From contig QJOU01000028.1 of assembly GCA_003265685.1 (NCBI GenBank), positions 26,518 through 90,517 of the forward strand: a stretch of 64,000 nucleotides of DNA, given 5' to 3'. Source of the stretch: Piscinibacter caeni. Its GTDB lineage: Bacteria > Pseudomonadota > Gammaproteobacteria > Burkholderiales > Burkholderiaceae_C. The first letter of the stretch is position 1; every line of letters starts with the position of its first letter. Under the pieces are notes generated by a model. That model did no database searches and was not told the DNA's origin. It worked only from the letters and a program-made list of their open reading frames with translations. Of the stretch, positions 9,101 to 17,876 are shown piece after piece. The translations under genes were made by a program, and so were the position numbers.

Positions 9101-10024
9101 ATGGACACGTTCATCCAGCAGATCATCAACGGTCTGGTGCTCGGCAGCATGTATGCGCTGGTCGCCCTCGGCTACACGATGGTCTACGGCATCATCAACC
9201 TGATCAACTTCGCCCACGGCGACGTGCTGATGGTCGGCGCCCTCGTCAGCTGGACGGTCGTCACTGCGCTGTCGGACTCCGGCCTGCCGGGCTGGCTGCT
9301 GATGCTGATCTCGCTGGTCGCGGCCATCGTCGTGTGCGCCGCGCTGAACTTCTCCATCGAGAAGATCGCCTACCGGCCGCTGCGCAACGCGCCGCGCCTG
9401 GCCCCGCTGATCACCGCGATCGGCATGTCGCTGATGCTGCAGACGCTGGCGATGATCGTCTGGAAGCCCAACCCCAAGCCCTATCCGCCGCTGCTGCCCA
9501 ACGACCCGATCGACCTCGGCGGGCCGGTGATCAGCGTGACGCAGATCCTGATCCTGGTGCTGACGGCGACGATCCTCGGCGGGCTGCTCTGGCTGGTGCA
9601 CCGCACCAAGCTCGGCCGCGCGATGCGCGCCACCGCCGAGAACCCGCGCGTGGCCGCGCTGATGGGCGTGCGCCCCGACATGGTGATCTCCGCCACCTTC
9701 ATCATCGGCGCCGCGCTCGCCGCCGTCGCCGGAGTGATGTGGGCGGCCAACTACGGCACGGTGCAGCACTCGATGGGCTTCCTGCCCGGCCTGAAGGCCT
9801 TCACCGCGGCGGTGATGGGCGGCATCGGCAACCTCGCCGGCGCGATGGTCGGCGGCGTGCTGCTCGGGCTGATCGAGGCGATCGGCGCCGGCTACCTCGG
9901 CGCGCTGACCGGCGGCGTGCTGGGCAGCCACTACGCCGACATCTTCGCCTTCATCGCGCTGATCCTGGTGCTGACGCTGCGCCCCTCGGGCCTGCTCGGC
10001 GAACGTGTCGCGGACCGCGCCTGA
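9101..10024 (+). CDS. livH: Branched-chain amino-acid ABC transporter permease LivH
   Basis: 307 aa, about eight membrane segments, with the family signature GSMYALVALGYTMVYGIINL near the N-terminus and the EAA-like region (RAMRATAENPRVAALMGVRP) that contacts the ATPases. It is one of the two pore subunits of a high-affinity transporter for Leu/Ile/Val or related amides and aromatic acids. A good ribosome site (CAGGAG) precedes the ATG. It is the first gene of livHMGF, with gaps of 10-14 bp between members. No binding protein gene (livK/livJ) lies in or next to the operon, so specificity depends on a protein encoded elsewhere. Confidence 0.93.
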   Translation: MDTFIQQIINGLVLGSMYALVALGYTMVYGIINLINFAHGDVLMVGALVSWTVVTALSDSGLPGWLLMLISLVAAIVVCAALNFSIEKIAYRPLRNAPRLAPLITAIGMSLMLQTLAMIVWKPNPKPYPPLLPNDPIDLGGPVISVTQILILVLTATILGGLLWLVHRTKLGRAMRATAENPRVAALMGVRPDMVISATFIIGAALAAVAGVMWAANYGTVQHSMGFLPGLKAFTAAVMGGIGNLAGAMVGGVLLGLIEAIGAGYLGALTGGVLGSHYADIFAFIALILVLTLRPSGLLGERVADRA

Positions 10025-10037
10025 ACGGGGAGCCGAG

Positions 10038-11123
10038 ATGAAGAACAAGCTGATCGTCTTCCTGATCGTCGGCCTCGCGCTGGTGGCGCTGCCCCTCTTC
10101 GCGCAGCAGTTCGGTGCAGGCTGGGTGCGCATCATGGCGCTGGCGCTGCTGTACGTGCTGCTCGCGCTGGGCCTGAACATCGTGGTCGGCTACGCCGGCC
10201 TGCTGGACCTGGGCTTCGTCGCGTTCTACGCGGTCGGCGCCTACATGTACGCGCTGCTGGCGAGCCCGCACCTGAGCGAGAACTTCCCCGGCTTCCAGGC
10301 CATGTTCCCGAACGGGCTGCACACGCCGATCTGGCTCGTGGTGCCGCTGGCCGCGGGGCTCGCGGCCATCGCCGGGGTGCTGCTGGGCACCCCGGTGCTC
10401 AAGCTGCGCGGCGACTACCTGGCCATCGTCACGCTGGGCTTCGGCGAGATCATCCGGGTGTTCATGAACAACCTCGAGCACCCGGTCAACATCACCAACG
10501 GCCCGCGCGGGCTGGACCGCATCGACCCGATGAACATCTTCGGCTTCAGCTTCGGCAAGGCCATCGACATCGGCGACTTCCGCATCCCCTCGGTGACGCT
10601 GTACTACTGGCTGTTCCTCGCGCTGGTGGTGCTCAGCGTGGTCATCTGCCACCGCCTGGAGACCTCTCGCATCGGCCGCGCCTGGATGGCGATCCGCGAG
10701 GACGAGATCGCCGCCAAGGCGATGGGCATCAACACCCGCAACATGAAGCTGCTCGCCTTCGGCATGGGCGCCACCTTCGGTGGCGTCTCGGGCTCGATGT
10801 TCTCGGCCTTCCAGGGCTTCGTCTCGCCGGAATCGTTCAGCCTGATGGAGTCGGTGATGATCGTCGCGATGGTGGTGCTCGGCGGCATCGGCCACCTGCC
10901 CGGGGTGATCCTCGGCGCGGTGATGCTGGCGGCGCTGCCCGAGGTGCTGCGCTACGTGGCCGGGCCGCTGCAGCAGATGACCGACGGGCGGCTCGACGCC
11001 TCGATCCTGCGCCAGCTGCTGATCGCCACCGCGATGATCGTGATCATGCTGCTGCGCCCGCGCGGCCTGTGGCCGACGCCCGAACACGGCAAGGCCGCGG
11101 CCGTGCCGACGCCGGTGAAGTGA
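10038..11123 (+). CDS. livM: Branched-chain amino-acid ABC transporter permease LivM
   Basis: 361 aa and multi-spanning. Family signatures are GLNIVVGYAGLLDLGFVAFY, LRGDYLAIVTLGFGEIIR and the coupling region SRIGRAWMAIREDEIAAKAM. ATG 10038 follows livH by 13 bp; GGGGAGCC upstream supports it over an earlier GTG-type extension. It pairs with LivH to form the transmembrane channel energised by LivG and LivF. Confidence 0.93.
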   Translation: MKNKLIVFLIVGLALVALPLFAQQFGAGWVRIMALALLYVLLALGLNIVVGYAGLLDLGFVAFYAVGAYMYALLASPHLSENFPGFQAMFPNGLHTPIWLVVPLAAGLAAIAGVLLGTPVLKLRGDYLAIVTLGFGEIIRVFMNNLEHPVNITNGPRGLDRIDPMNIFGFSFGKAIDIGDFRIPSVTLYYWLFLALVVLSVVICHRLETSRIGRAWMAIREDEIAAKAMGINTRNMKLLAFGMGATFGGVSGSMFSAFQGFVSPESFSLMESVMIVAMVVLGGIGHLPGVILGAVMLAALPEVLRYVAGPLQQMTDGRLDASILRQLLIATAMIVIMLLRPRGLWPTPEHGKAAAVPTPVK

Positions 11124-11133
11124 GGAGCCGACC

Positions 11134-11910
11134 ATGACCCAGCCTCAACTCAAGGTTGCCGGGGTTTCCAAGCGCTTCGGCGGCCTGCAGGCGCTGTCCG
11201 ACGTCGGCATCACCATCATGCCGGGGCAGGTGTACGGCCTGCTCGGCCCGAACGGCGCCGGCAAGACGACCTTCTTCAACGTGATGACCGGGCTGTACAC
11301 GCCCGACTCCGGCACGTTCGAGCTCGGCGGCGAGCCCTACAAACCCACCGCGGTGCACGACGTGGCGCGTGCGGGCATCGCGCGCACCTTCCAGAACATC
11401 CGGCTGTTCGCCGAGATGACGGCGCTGGAGAACGTGATGGTCGGCCGCCACGTGCGCACCCGCTCGGGGCTGGGCGGGGCGATCTTCCGCACTCCCGGCT
11501 TCAAGGCCGAGGAGGCCGCGATCGCCGCGCGTGCCCAGGAACTGCTCGACTACGTCGGCATCGGCCGCTACGCCGAGTACAAGGCGCGCACGCTCAGCTA
11601 CGGCGACCAGCGGCGCCTGGAGATCGCGCGCGCGCTGGCCACCGACCCGAAGCTGATCGCACTCGACGAACCCGCCGCCGGCATGAACGCCACCGAGAAG
11701 GTGGTGCTGCGCGAGCTGATCGACCGCATCCGCAACGACGGCCGCACCATCCTGCTGATCGAGCACGACGTGAAGCTGGTGATGGGCCTGTGCGACCGCG
11801 TGACCGTGCTCGACTACGGCAAGCAGATCGCCGAAGGCACGCCGGCCGAGGTGCAACGCAACGACAAGGTGATCGAGGCCTACCTCGGCGCCGGACACCA
11901 GGCGCATTGA
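11134..11910 (+). CDS. livG: Branched-chain amino-acid ABC transporter ATP-binding protein LivG
   Basis: 258 aa. Walker A GPNGAGKTTFFN (about residues 36-47), the ABC signature variant LSYGDQRRLEIARAL, Walker B LIALDEPAAGMN and the switch His in LLIEHDVKLV are all intact. The long insert between Walker A and the signature (NVMVGRHVRTRSGLGGAIFR) is typical of LivG. It sits 10 bp after livM with GAGGAG as ribosome site. Confidence 0.94.
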   Translation: MTQPQLKVAGVSKRFGGLQALSDVGITIMPGQVYGLLGPNGAGKTTFFNVMTGLYTPDSGTFELGGEPYKPTAVHDVARAGIARTFQNIRLFAEMTALENVMVGRHVRTRSGLGGAIFRTPGFKAEEAAIAARAQELLDYVGIGRYAEYKARTLSYGDQRRLEIARALATDPKLIALDEPAAGMNATEKVVLRELIDRIRNDGRTILLIEHDVKLVMGLCDRVTVLDYGKQIAEGTPAEVQRNDKVIEAYLGAGHQAH

Positions 11911-11923
11911 GGGGCACGCTTCC

Positions 11924-12637
11924 ATGGCAAACACATTGCTCGAGGTCAGCGGCCTGAAGGTCGCGTACGGCGGCATCCAGGCCGTCAAGGGCGTCTCGTT
12001 CGAGGTGCGCGAGGGCGAACTGGTCAGCCTGATCGGCGCCAACGGCGCCGGCAAGACCACCACGCTGAAGGCCATCACCGGCACGCAGCCGGCCGGCGCC
12101 GGCGACATCAAGTTCCTCGGCCGCAACATCAAGGGCCAGGGCGCGTGGGACCTGGTCAGGCAGGGCCTGGTGATGGTGCCCGAGGGGCGCGGCACCTTCA
12201 CCCGCATGACGATCGTCGAGAACCTGCAGATGGGCGCCTTCGTGCGCGACGACGCGGAGGTCGAGGCCGACATCGAGAAGGTGTTCGCCATCTTCCCGCG
12301 CCTGAAGGAGCGCGCCAAGCAACTGGCCGGCACGATGAGCGGCGGCGAGCAGCAGATGCTCGCGATGGGCCGCGCACTGATGGCCAAGCCCAAGGTGCTG
12401 CTGCTGGACGAGCCCTCGATGGGCCTGTCGCCCATCATGGTCGACAAGATCTTCGAGGTGGTGGCCGACATCCACAGCCGGGGCACGACCATCCTGCTGG
12501 TCGAGCAGAACGCCAGCCGCGCGCTCGGCCTGGCCAACCGCGGCTACGTGATGGACTCCGGCGAGGTCACGATGACCGGCGAGGCCAAGGCGCTGCTGGC
12601 CGATCCCAAGGTGCGCGCGGCCTACCTGGGCGAGTAG
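11924..12637 (+). CDS. livF: Branched-chain amino-acid ABC transporter ATP-binding protein LivF
   Basis: 237 aa. Motifs are Walker A GANGAGKTTTLKAI, signature MSGGEQQMLAMGRAL, Walker B VLLLDEPSMGLSP and the H-loop region replaced by the Gln typical of LivF (LLVEQNASRAL). It is the last canonical gene of livHMGF, 13 bp after livG. A secreted-protein gene follows 67 bp later on the same strand and may be part of the transcript. Confidence 0.94.
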   Translation: MANTLLEVSGLKVAYGGIQAVKGVSFEVREGELVSLIGANGAGKTTTLKAITGTQPAGAGDIKFLGRNIKGQGAWDLVRQGLVMVPEGRGTFTRMTIVENLQMGAFVRDDAEVEADIEKVFAIFPRLKERAKQLAGTMSGGEQQMLAMGRALMAKPKVLLLDEPSMGLSPIMVDKIFEVVADIHSRGTTILLVEQNASRALGLANRGYVMDSGEVTMTGEAKALLADPKVRAAYLGE

Positions 12638-12704
12638 CGGCAAGGCGTTTCCTGACGCGGCGCGCGCCGGCACGTCGAACCGGCATCGTCGCCAAGGAGT
12701 CGCC

Positions 12705-13208
12705 ATGAACCCGATCCGTCTCGCCGTACTGTCTTCCCTGCTGCTCGGCGCCGCGTCCGTGGGCGCCCAGACCCTGGTGGGGCAACCCATCGCCAACGAG
12801 AAACGCACGCTGCAGGCCTGGGCGCGCCAGATCGAGTGCGAGCAGCCGGCCGGCGACGCCCGTCGCCTGGACGGCCGCGTGCGCGGCCAGCCCTTCCGCG
12901 TCTACACGATGAACTGCAACTTCGTCGGCGGCAACGCGCAATGGGCGGCCATGATGATCGGCTTCCACGACGGCCAGCGCTACACCCGCGTGGTGGCTTT
13001 CGCCGGCGGGCTGTCGCCCACCAGCAGCCCGACGCTTCGCGACGGCCGACTGGGCTACGACGCGCTGGTGGCCAAGCCCGAGGACGCGCGCTGCTGTCCG
13101 TCGGGCAAGGCGCGGGTCGAGATCGACATGGCGACGCTGGTGCGCACCACGCAGACGATCGGCTTTCGCGGCAACTTCCCGCCCGAGCGCGCGAAGGCGC
13201 TGCGCTGA
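12705..13208 (+). CDS. Secreted hypothetical protein, 167 aa
   Basis: A signal peptide (MNPIRLAVLSSLLLGAASVGAQ) is followed by a small globular domain of about 145 residues with Cys at IECEQP, MNCNF and ARCCPS, so disulfides are likely in the periplasm. I recognise no family. A strong ribosome site (AAGGAG) precedes the ATG. Its position directly after livF, where a periplasmic binding protein might be expected, is noted, but it is far too short to be a LivK-type binding protein and lacks that fold. Confidence 0.65.
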   Translation: MNPIRLAVLSSLLLGAASVGAQTLVGQPIANEKRTLQAWARQIECEQPAGDARRLDGRVRGQPFRVYTMNCNFVGGNAQWAAMMIGFHDGQRYTRVVAFAGGLSPTSSPTLRDGRLGYDALVAKPEDARCCPSGKARVEIDMATLVRTTQTIGFRGNFPPERAKALR

Positions 13209-13218
13209 GCCTCGCCGG

Positions 13219-14190
13219 TCAGTCGGCCTTCGCGCCGCTGCGCTTGACCACGCCTTCGTACTTGGCGAGTTCCGCCTTGACGAAGCCGGCGAACTGCTCC
13301 GGCGTGGTCGGCATCGCCTCGGCCATCAGGCCGGCCAGGCGCGCCTTCAGCTCCGGCGTGCCGAGCGCGGCGACGAAGGCGCGGTTCAGGCGCTGCGTCG
13401 CCTCGGCCGGCAGCCCGGCCGGGCCGAACAGGCCGAACCAGGTGTGGATGTCGAAGCCGGCGAGCGCGCCGCCGGCCTCGGCGATGGTCGGCACCTCGGG
13501 CATCACCGGCGTGCGCTTCGCGGTGGTCACGGCCAGCGCGCGCAGCCTGCCGGCCTTGATGTTGGTCGAGGCCGCGGCGAGGTTGTCGAAGTTCAGGTCG
13601 ACCTGGCCGGCCAGCAGCGCGAGCTGCGCCGGGTTGCCGCCGGCGTAGGGGATGTGGACCATGAACACGCCGGCCTGGGCCTTGAACATCTCGCCGGCCA
13701 GGTGCCCGGCGCTGCCGTTGCCGCCCGAGCCGTAGTTGAGCTTGCCCGGGTTCGCCTTCGCGTAGGCCACCAGGTCGGCCACGCCGCGCACGCCCAGCCG
13801 ATCCGCCGTGGCCGGGTTCATCACCAGCACGTTGGGCACCTGCGCCACGCCGGTCAGCGGCGTGAAGTCGCGCAGCGGGTCGTAGGGCAGCTTCGTGTAC
13901 AGCCAGGGATTGATCGCGTGCGTGGCCACGGCGCCCATCACGATGGTGTGGCCGTCGGGCGCCGACTTGGCAGCCAGGTCGGCACCGAGGTTGCCGCCGG
14001 CGCCCGGACGGTTGTCGACCACGACGGGGCCGAGTGAATCCTTCACCGCCTCGGCGAGCGCGCGGGCCACGATGTCCAGCGGGCCACCGGGCGGGTAGGG
14101 CACGATCAGGCGGATCGGCCTGGCCTGCGCCAGCGCCGGAAGGGCCAGCGCGGCGGCGCCGGCCAGCAGGAGCTCACGCCGTTGCGCCAT
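13219..14190 (-). CDS. Bug-family (TctC) tripartite tricarboxylate transporter substrate-binding protein
   Basis: 323 aa periplasmic protein of the Bug/TctC family, hugely expanded in Burkholderiales. It shows a signal peptide (LLLAGAAALALPALAQA), then the family hallmarks IRLIVPYPPGGPLDIVAR, VVVDNRPGAGGNLGAD and LNYGSGGNGSAGHLAGEMF. Bug proteins bind carboxylated small molecules. No tctA/tctB membrane genes are nearby, which is usual for this family. The start overlaps the 3' end of the reductase gene upstream by 17 bp, so the two are probably co-transcribed. The substrate cannot be inferred. Confidence 0.92.
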   Translation of the reverse strand: MAQRRELLLAGAAALALPALAQARPIRLIVPYPPGGPLDIVARALAEAVKDSLGPVVVDNRPGAGGNLGADLAAKSAPDGHTIVMGAVATHAINPWLYTKLPYDPLRDFTPLTGVAQVPNVLVMNPATADRLGVRGVADLVAYAKANPGKLNYGSGGNGSAGHLAGEMFKAQAGVFMVHIPYAGGNPAQLALLAGQVDLNFDNLAAASTNIKAGRLRALAVTTAKRTPVMPEVPTIAEAGGALAGFDIHTWFGLFGPAGLPAEATQRLNRAFVAALGTPELKARLAGLMAEAMPTTPEQFAGFVKAELAKYEGVVKRSGAKAD

Positions 14191-15217
14191 GTTTGTCTGC
14201 CTCCGAGGTGAAGCTGTCCGCGTAGAACTCGTCCTCCGGCAGGCCGCACTGCGCGACGAAATCGCGCTTCGCGGACTCCACCATGATCGGCACGCCGCAG
14301 GCGTAGACCTGGTGGCCGGAGAGATCGGGGAAGTCTTCCATCACCGCGCGGTGGACGAAGCCGGTGCGGCCGCTCCAGCCGTCCTCCGGCGCGGCTTCGG
14401 AGAGCACCGGCACGTAGCGCAGGTTCGGCAGGCGCTGCGCGGCCTGCTCGGCCCAGTCGTGCAGGTACAGGTCGGCACGGCGCCGCGCGCCCCAGTACAG
14501 CACTGCCGGGCGCGTGATGCCCTTGAACTCGATCTGCTCGATGATCGCCTTGATCGGCGCGAAGCCGGTGCCCGAGGCCAGCAGCACGATCGGCTTGTCG
14601 CTGTCCTCGCGCAGGAAGAAGCTGCCGAACGGGCCTTCGAGGCGCAGGATGTCCTTCTCCTTCATCGCCCCGAACACATGGTCGGTGAACTTGCCGCCGG
14701 GCATGTGGCGCACGTGCAGCTCGATGGACGGCTTGTCGGTCTGGGTGTGCGGCGCGTTGGCCATCGAGTAGCTGCGGCGCGCGCCGTCGCGCAGGATGAA
14801 CTCGACGTACTGGCCGGCGTGGTACTTGAGCGGGTCGTTGGCGGGCAGCTGCATCTGCAGCACCGCCACGTCCGGCGCCACCTTGTCGATCGACATCACG
14901 CGGGTGGGCATCTTGCGCACTGGGAACTCGCCGGCGCCGGGCACGGTGCGGGCCTCGACTACGAGGTCGGTCTGCGGCGCCGCGCGGCAGGTGAGGATCA
15001 GCCCGGCGGCTTCCTCCGCGGGGGAGAGCGCCTTGAGCTGGTGGGTGCCGTGGATCACGCGGCCCTCGAGCAGGCGGCTCTTGCACGAGCCGCAGGCGCC
15101 GTCCTTGCAGCCGTAGGGCAGGCCGATGCCCTGCCGGATGGCGGCCACGAGCACGGGCTCGTCGCGCTCGACGCTGAAGCTGCGCCCGCTGGGCTGCACG
15201 GTGACGGTGAAGGACAT
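14174..15217 (-). CDS. 2Fe-2S ferredoxin / NAD(P)H oxidoreductase (CDP-6-deoxyglucoseen reductase-like)
   Basis: 347 aa flavoprotein that passes electrons from NAD(P)H through FAD to a plant-type 2Fe-2S cluster. The N-terminal ferredoxin has cluster cysteines C37, C42, C45 and C77 (PYGCKDGACGSCK, ILTCRAAP). The FAD domain has RRSYSMANAP, and the NAD(P) domain has LLASGTGFAPIKAI and YACGVPIMVESAKRDF. Databases usually name this type after AscD, but in Burkholderiales it is not tied to deoxysugar synthesis, and no such genes are nearby. It overlaps the downstream Bug gene. Confidence 0.88.
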   Translation of the reverse strand: MSFTVTVQPSGRSFSVERDEPVLVAAIRQGIGLPYGCKDGACGSCKSRLLEGRVIHGTHQLKALSPAEEAAGLILTCRAAPQTDLVVEARTVPGAGEFPVRKMPTRVMSIDKVAPDVAVLQMQLPANDPLKYHAGQYVEFILRDGARRSYSMANAPHTQTDKPSIELHVRHMPGGKFTDHVFGAMKEKDILRLEGPFGSFFLREDSDKPIVLLASGTGFAPIKAIIEQIEFKGITRPAVLYWGARRRADLYLHDWAEQAAQRLPNLRYVPVLSEAAPEDGWSGRTGFVHRAVMEDFPDLSGHQVYACGVPIMVESAKRDFVAQCGLPEDEFYADSFTSEADKHGATA

Positions 15218-15287
15218 GGTGTGGAAGGGGCTCGTAGACTTCGCGGGCGGTCACGCGACCGCAACCCGCCATTCTGCCCGCGACCGC

Positions 15288-16199
15288 ATGTCCTCTGCCC
15301 GTGCCGCCTTGCCACGCTTGCCCGCCTTCGGCGCCCTGCGCCTGCTGATCGTCGGCTGCGGAGATGTCGGCCTGCGGGTCGCGCGGCGCCTGTGCGGGCG
15401 GGTGCGCCTGCTGGCCCTGACCTCCGATGCCTCCCGCAGCGCCGAGCTGCGCGCCGCGGGCATCGTGCCGCTGGTCGGCAACCTCGACGACCCGCACTCG
15501 CTGCAGCGCCTGGCCGGCCTGGCCGACGTCGTGCTGCACCTCGCCCCGCCGCCTGCGCAGGGCGCGACCGACCCGCGCACCGCGGCGCTGCTGCGCGTGC
15601 TGGCGCGGCGCGGCCGGCCTGCGGCGATCGTCTACGGCAGCACCACCGGCGTGTACGGCGACTGCGGCGGCGAACGCTTCGACGAGACCCGCGCCGTCGC
15701 GCCGGCCACCGACCGGGCGCGCCGGCGCGTCGACGCCGAGCAGCGCCTGCGCCGGCATGCCCGCCAGACCGGCACGCGCGTGACGATCCTGCGCATCCCC
15801 GGCATCTACGCCGCCGACCGCCCGGGGGGCCATCCGCGCGAGCGCCTGGCGCGCGGCACGCCGGTGCTGGTGAGAGCGGACGACGTGCACACCAACCACA
15901 TCCATGCCGAGGACCTGGCGCGTGCCTGCCTGGCCGCGCTGTGGCGCGGCCGGCCGCAGCGCATCGTGCACGCCAGCGACGACACCGAGCTCGCGATGGG
16001 CGACTACTTCGACCGCGCGGCCGACCTGTGCGGCCTGCCGCGCCCGCCGCGCATCTCGCGCAGCGAGGCGCGGCGCACGCTCTCGCCGATGCTGCTGAGC
16101 TTCATGAGCGAATCGCGCCGGCTCGACAACCGGCGCCTCAAGCAAGAGCTGCGCTTCGCGTTCCTCTACCCGACGGTGGATACCGGCCTGCTGGCCTGA
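15288..16199 (+). CDS. NAD-dependent epimerase/dehydratase (SDR) family protein
   Basis: 303 aa. The dinucleotide motif is LLIVGCGDVGLRVARRL near residue 17, followed by the extended-SDR pattern VYGSTTGVYGDCGGE, where Ser/Thr and Tyr occupy catalytic-like positions. The Lys normally four residues after the Tyr is not obvious, as in the atypical YeeZ-like subgroup. Length and pattern match that subgroup. I chose ATG 15288 because homology to the Rossmann fold begins about 15 residues later. It is divergent from the reductase gene, with 70 bp between starts. Substrate unknown. Confidence 0.8.
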   Translation: MSSARAALPRLPAFGALRLLIVGCGDVGLRVARRLCGRVRLLALTSDASRSAELRAAGIVPLVGNLDDPHSLQRLAGLADVVLHLAPPPAQGATDPRTAALLRVLARRGRPAAIVYGSTTGVYGDCGGERFDETRAVAPATDRARRRVDAEQRLRRHARQTGTRVTILRIPGIYAADRPGGHPRERLARGTPVLVRADDVHTNHIHAEDLARACLAALWRGRPQRIVHASDDTELAMGDYFDRAADLCGLPRPPRISRSEARRTLSPMLLSFMSESRRLDNRRLKQELRFAFLYPTVDTGLLA

Positions 16200-16206
16200 G
16201 GGGCCT

Positions 16207-17232
16207 TCAGATGCCTTGCGGCTTGCGCAGCGTGCGCATGCGGTCGACGGCATGCACCGTGAGCGTCTGAGTCTCGTCGCCGCGCCGGATCACCAGCTCG
16301 ACGTCGCGCTCGGCCGCATCCTTCCAGAGCCGCTTGTAGAAGGTCTCGAGCGCGCCGACCTCGGTGCCGTCGATGCGCAGGATGCGGTCGCCCGGCTGCA
16401 GGCCGGAGCGTTCGGCCGGGCTGTCGCGCGTGACGCGCACCACCTGCACCGCCCCCTCGTTCTCGGCGCAGTTGACGCCCAGCCAGGCGCGGTGGCTCTG
16501 GCGCGAGGCGCCGCGGCTGCGCAGCTCGGCCAGGATCGGCGGCAGCAGGTCGACCGGCACGAACATGTTGCCTGGCAGGCGCCCGGCGGCCGGGCCCAGC
16601 GCGTCGCTGACGACCAGGGAGCCGATGCCCAGCAGCTCGCCATCGAGGTTGAACAGGCCGGCGCCGCTGTGGTCGCCGCGTGCCGGCACGGTGAACAGCG
16701 CCTGCTCGAGGTGGTACTCCCAGTAGCCCGAGAACGGCCGGCGCGACACCAGCCGCGCGAGGCTCAGCTCGCCGTCGTCGCCGCCGCTGGCGACCATCAG
16801 CGGCTCGTCGAGATCGGCCGCGTCGGCGCGGCCCAGGCGCACCGGCGCGATGCGCAGCGGCGCGAGCGCCTGCAGCAGGCCGAAGCCCGAGGCCTGGTCG
16901 TAGGCCACCACCCGCGCCGGCACCACGCGCCCACTGTCCAGCAGCAGGTCGACCCGCTCGGCCTCGAGCACCAGGTAGCCGATGGTCAGCACCAGCCCGT
17001 CGTCGCCGATCAGCACGCCCGAGCCCTGGCGCACGCGGCCCAGCGAGGCGATCGAGCCGGCATCCTCGACCGCCAGGCTGATCACGCCGACCATGGCGGC
17101 CTGGGCCCGCACCAGTGCCTCGGTCTTGTCCGGCAGGGCGGCCGTGCCGCTGGCCGGGATCTGCGCCGCCGACGTGGCGGTGACCAGGGCCAGGACCATG
17201 GGGAGCAGGCAGCGGCGGAGCAGGTCGGGCAT
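16207..17232 (-). CDS. S1C (DegP/HtrA-like) protein with PDZ domain, catalytic residues lost
   Basis: 341 aa exported protein (signal peptide MPDLLRRCLLPMVLALVTAT). It has a trypsin-like domain followed by one PDZ domain (WLGVNCAENEGAV to the C-terminus, about residues 245-335). Compared with DegP, the His of TNNHVV is replaced (LVLTIGYLVLEA, His to Tyr) and the Asp of SDIAL is replaced (SGFGLLQ). The Ser region is present but expanded by one residue (RGDHSGAGLFNLDG). The triad is therefore incomplete and this is probably a non-proteolytic PDZ chaperone or sensor. ATG 17232 has GGGAG upstream. It is divergent from the cytochrome c gene. Confidence 0.8.
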   Translation of the reverse strand: MPDLLRRCLLPMVLALVTATSAAQIPASGTAALPDKTEALVRAQAAMVGVISLAVEDAGSIASLGRVRQGSGVLIGDDGLVLTIGYLVLEAERVDLLLDSGRVVPARVVAYDQASGFGLLQALAPLRIAPVRLGRADAADLDEPLMVASGGDDGELSLARLVSRRPFSGYWEYHLEQALFTVPARGDHSGAGLFNLDGELLGIGSLVVSDALGPAAGRLPGNMFVPVDLLPPILAELRSRGASRQSHRAWLGVNCAENEGAVQVVRVTRDSPAERSGLQPGDRILRIDGTEVGALETFYKRLWKDAAERDVELVIRRGDETQTLTVHAVDRMRTLRKPQGI

Positions 17233-17422
17233 GGCGAACTCCCGCGGGGACGCAGGCGACCAGCATGGACCTTCGCGGTCGCCCTGCGCTGTGCAGGGGC
17301 ATTGGCGGGGCACGGTCGGGTGCACGCGTTGCGTGCGCTCAACGCGGCCCGGCCGGGCGCCGGCTACAAGCCTGTGAAGGGCTGCCGACGCCGGGTTCGA
17401 CGGCCTGTCGAAGGAGGACGAC

Positions 17423-17845
17423 ATGACACTGGCAAAGACCGTCGCCGCGCTGATTGCCGCGCCGCTGCTGACCTGCAGCATGACCGCCGCGTGGGCGCAG
17501 GCCAAGCCCGATGCGGGCAAGCGCGAGTACGACGCCAACTGCGCCGTCTGCCACGGCGCGGATGGCCGCGGCAACGGCCCCTATGTCGATCTGCTCAAGC
17601 GCAGCCCGCCGGACCTGACCCAGCTGCAGAAGCGCAACGGCGGCGTGTTCCCGCTGCAGCGGGTCTACGAGGTGGTGGAGGGCGCCGGGGTCGGCCACGG
17701 CACGCGCGACATGCCGATCTGGGGCGATCGCTACCGGGCCCAGGCGGCCGAGTACTACGTCGACGTGCCCTACAACGACCAGGCCTACGTGCGGGCGCGC
17801 ATCCTCGCGCTGGCCGAGTACCTGAGTCGTTTGCAGGCGCGCTGA
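17423..17845 (+). CDS. Periplasmic class I cytochrome c
   Basis: 140 aa. A signal peptide (LIAAPLLTCSMTAAWAQA) precedes a single haem-binding site CAVCHG (C40, C43, H44). The distal Met is probably the one in RDMPIWGDRY, about residue 97. This is a monohaem c-type cytochrome that shuttles electrons in the periplasm; no oxidase or dehydrogenase partner is adjacent. A strong ribosome site (GAAGGAGG) precedes the ATG. Confidence 0.92.
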   Translation: MTLAKTVAALIAAPLLTCSMTAAWAQAKPDAGKREYDANCAVCHGADGRGNGPYVDLLKRSPPDLTQLQKRNGGVFPLQRVYEVVEGAGVGHGTRDMPIWGDRYRAQAAEYYVDVPYNDQAYVRARILALAEYLSRLQAR

Positions 17846-17876
17846 ACGGGCGCGCGGGAGCGCGGCCGGCGCCCGC

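Noticed and set aside
14106..16270. Very long open frames on both strands across the reductase and SDR genes
   Set aside because: Composition is low-complexity and no start has a ribosome site; the real genes in this stretch have complete cofactor motifs.
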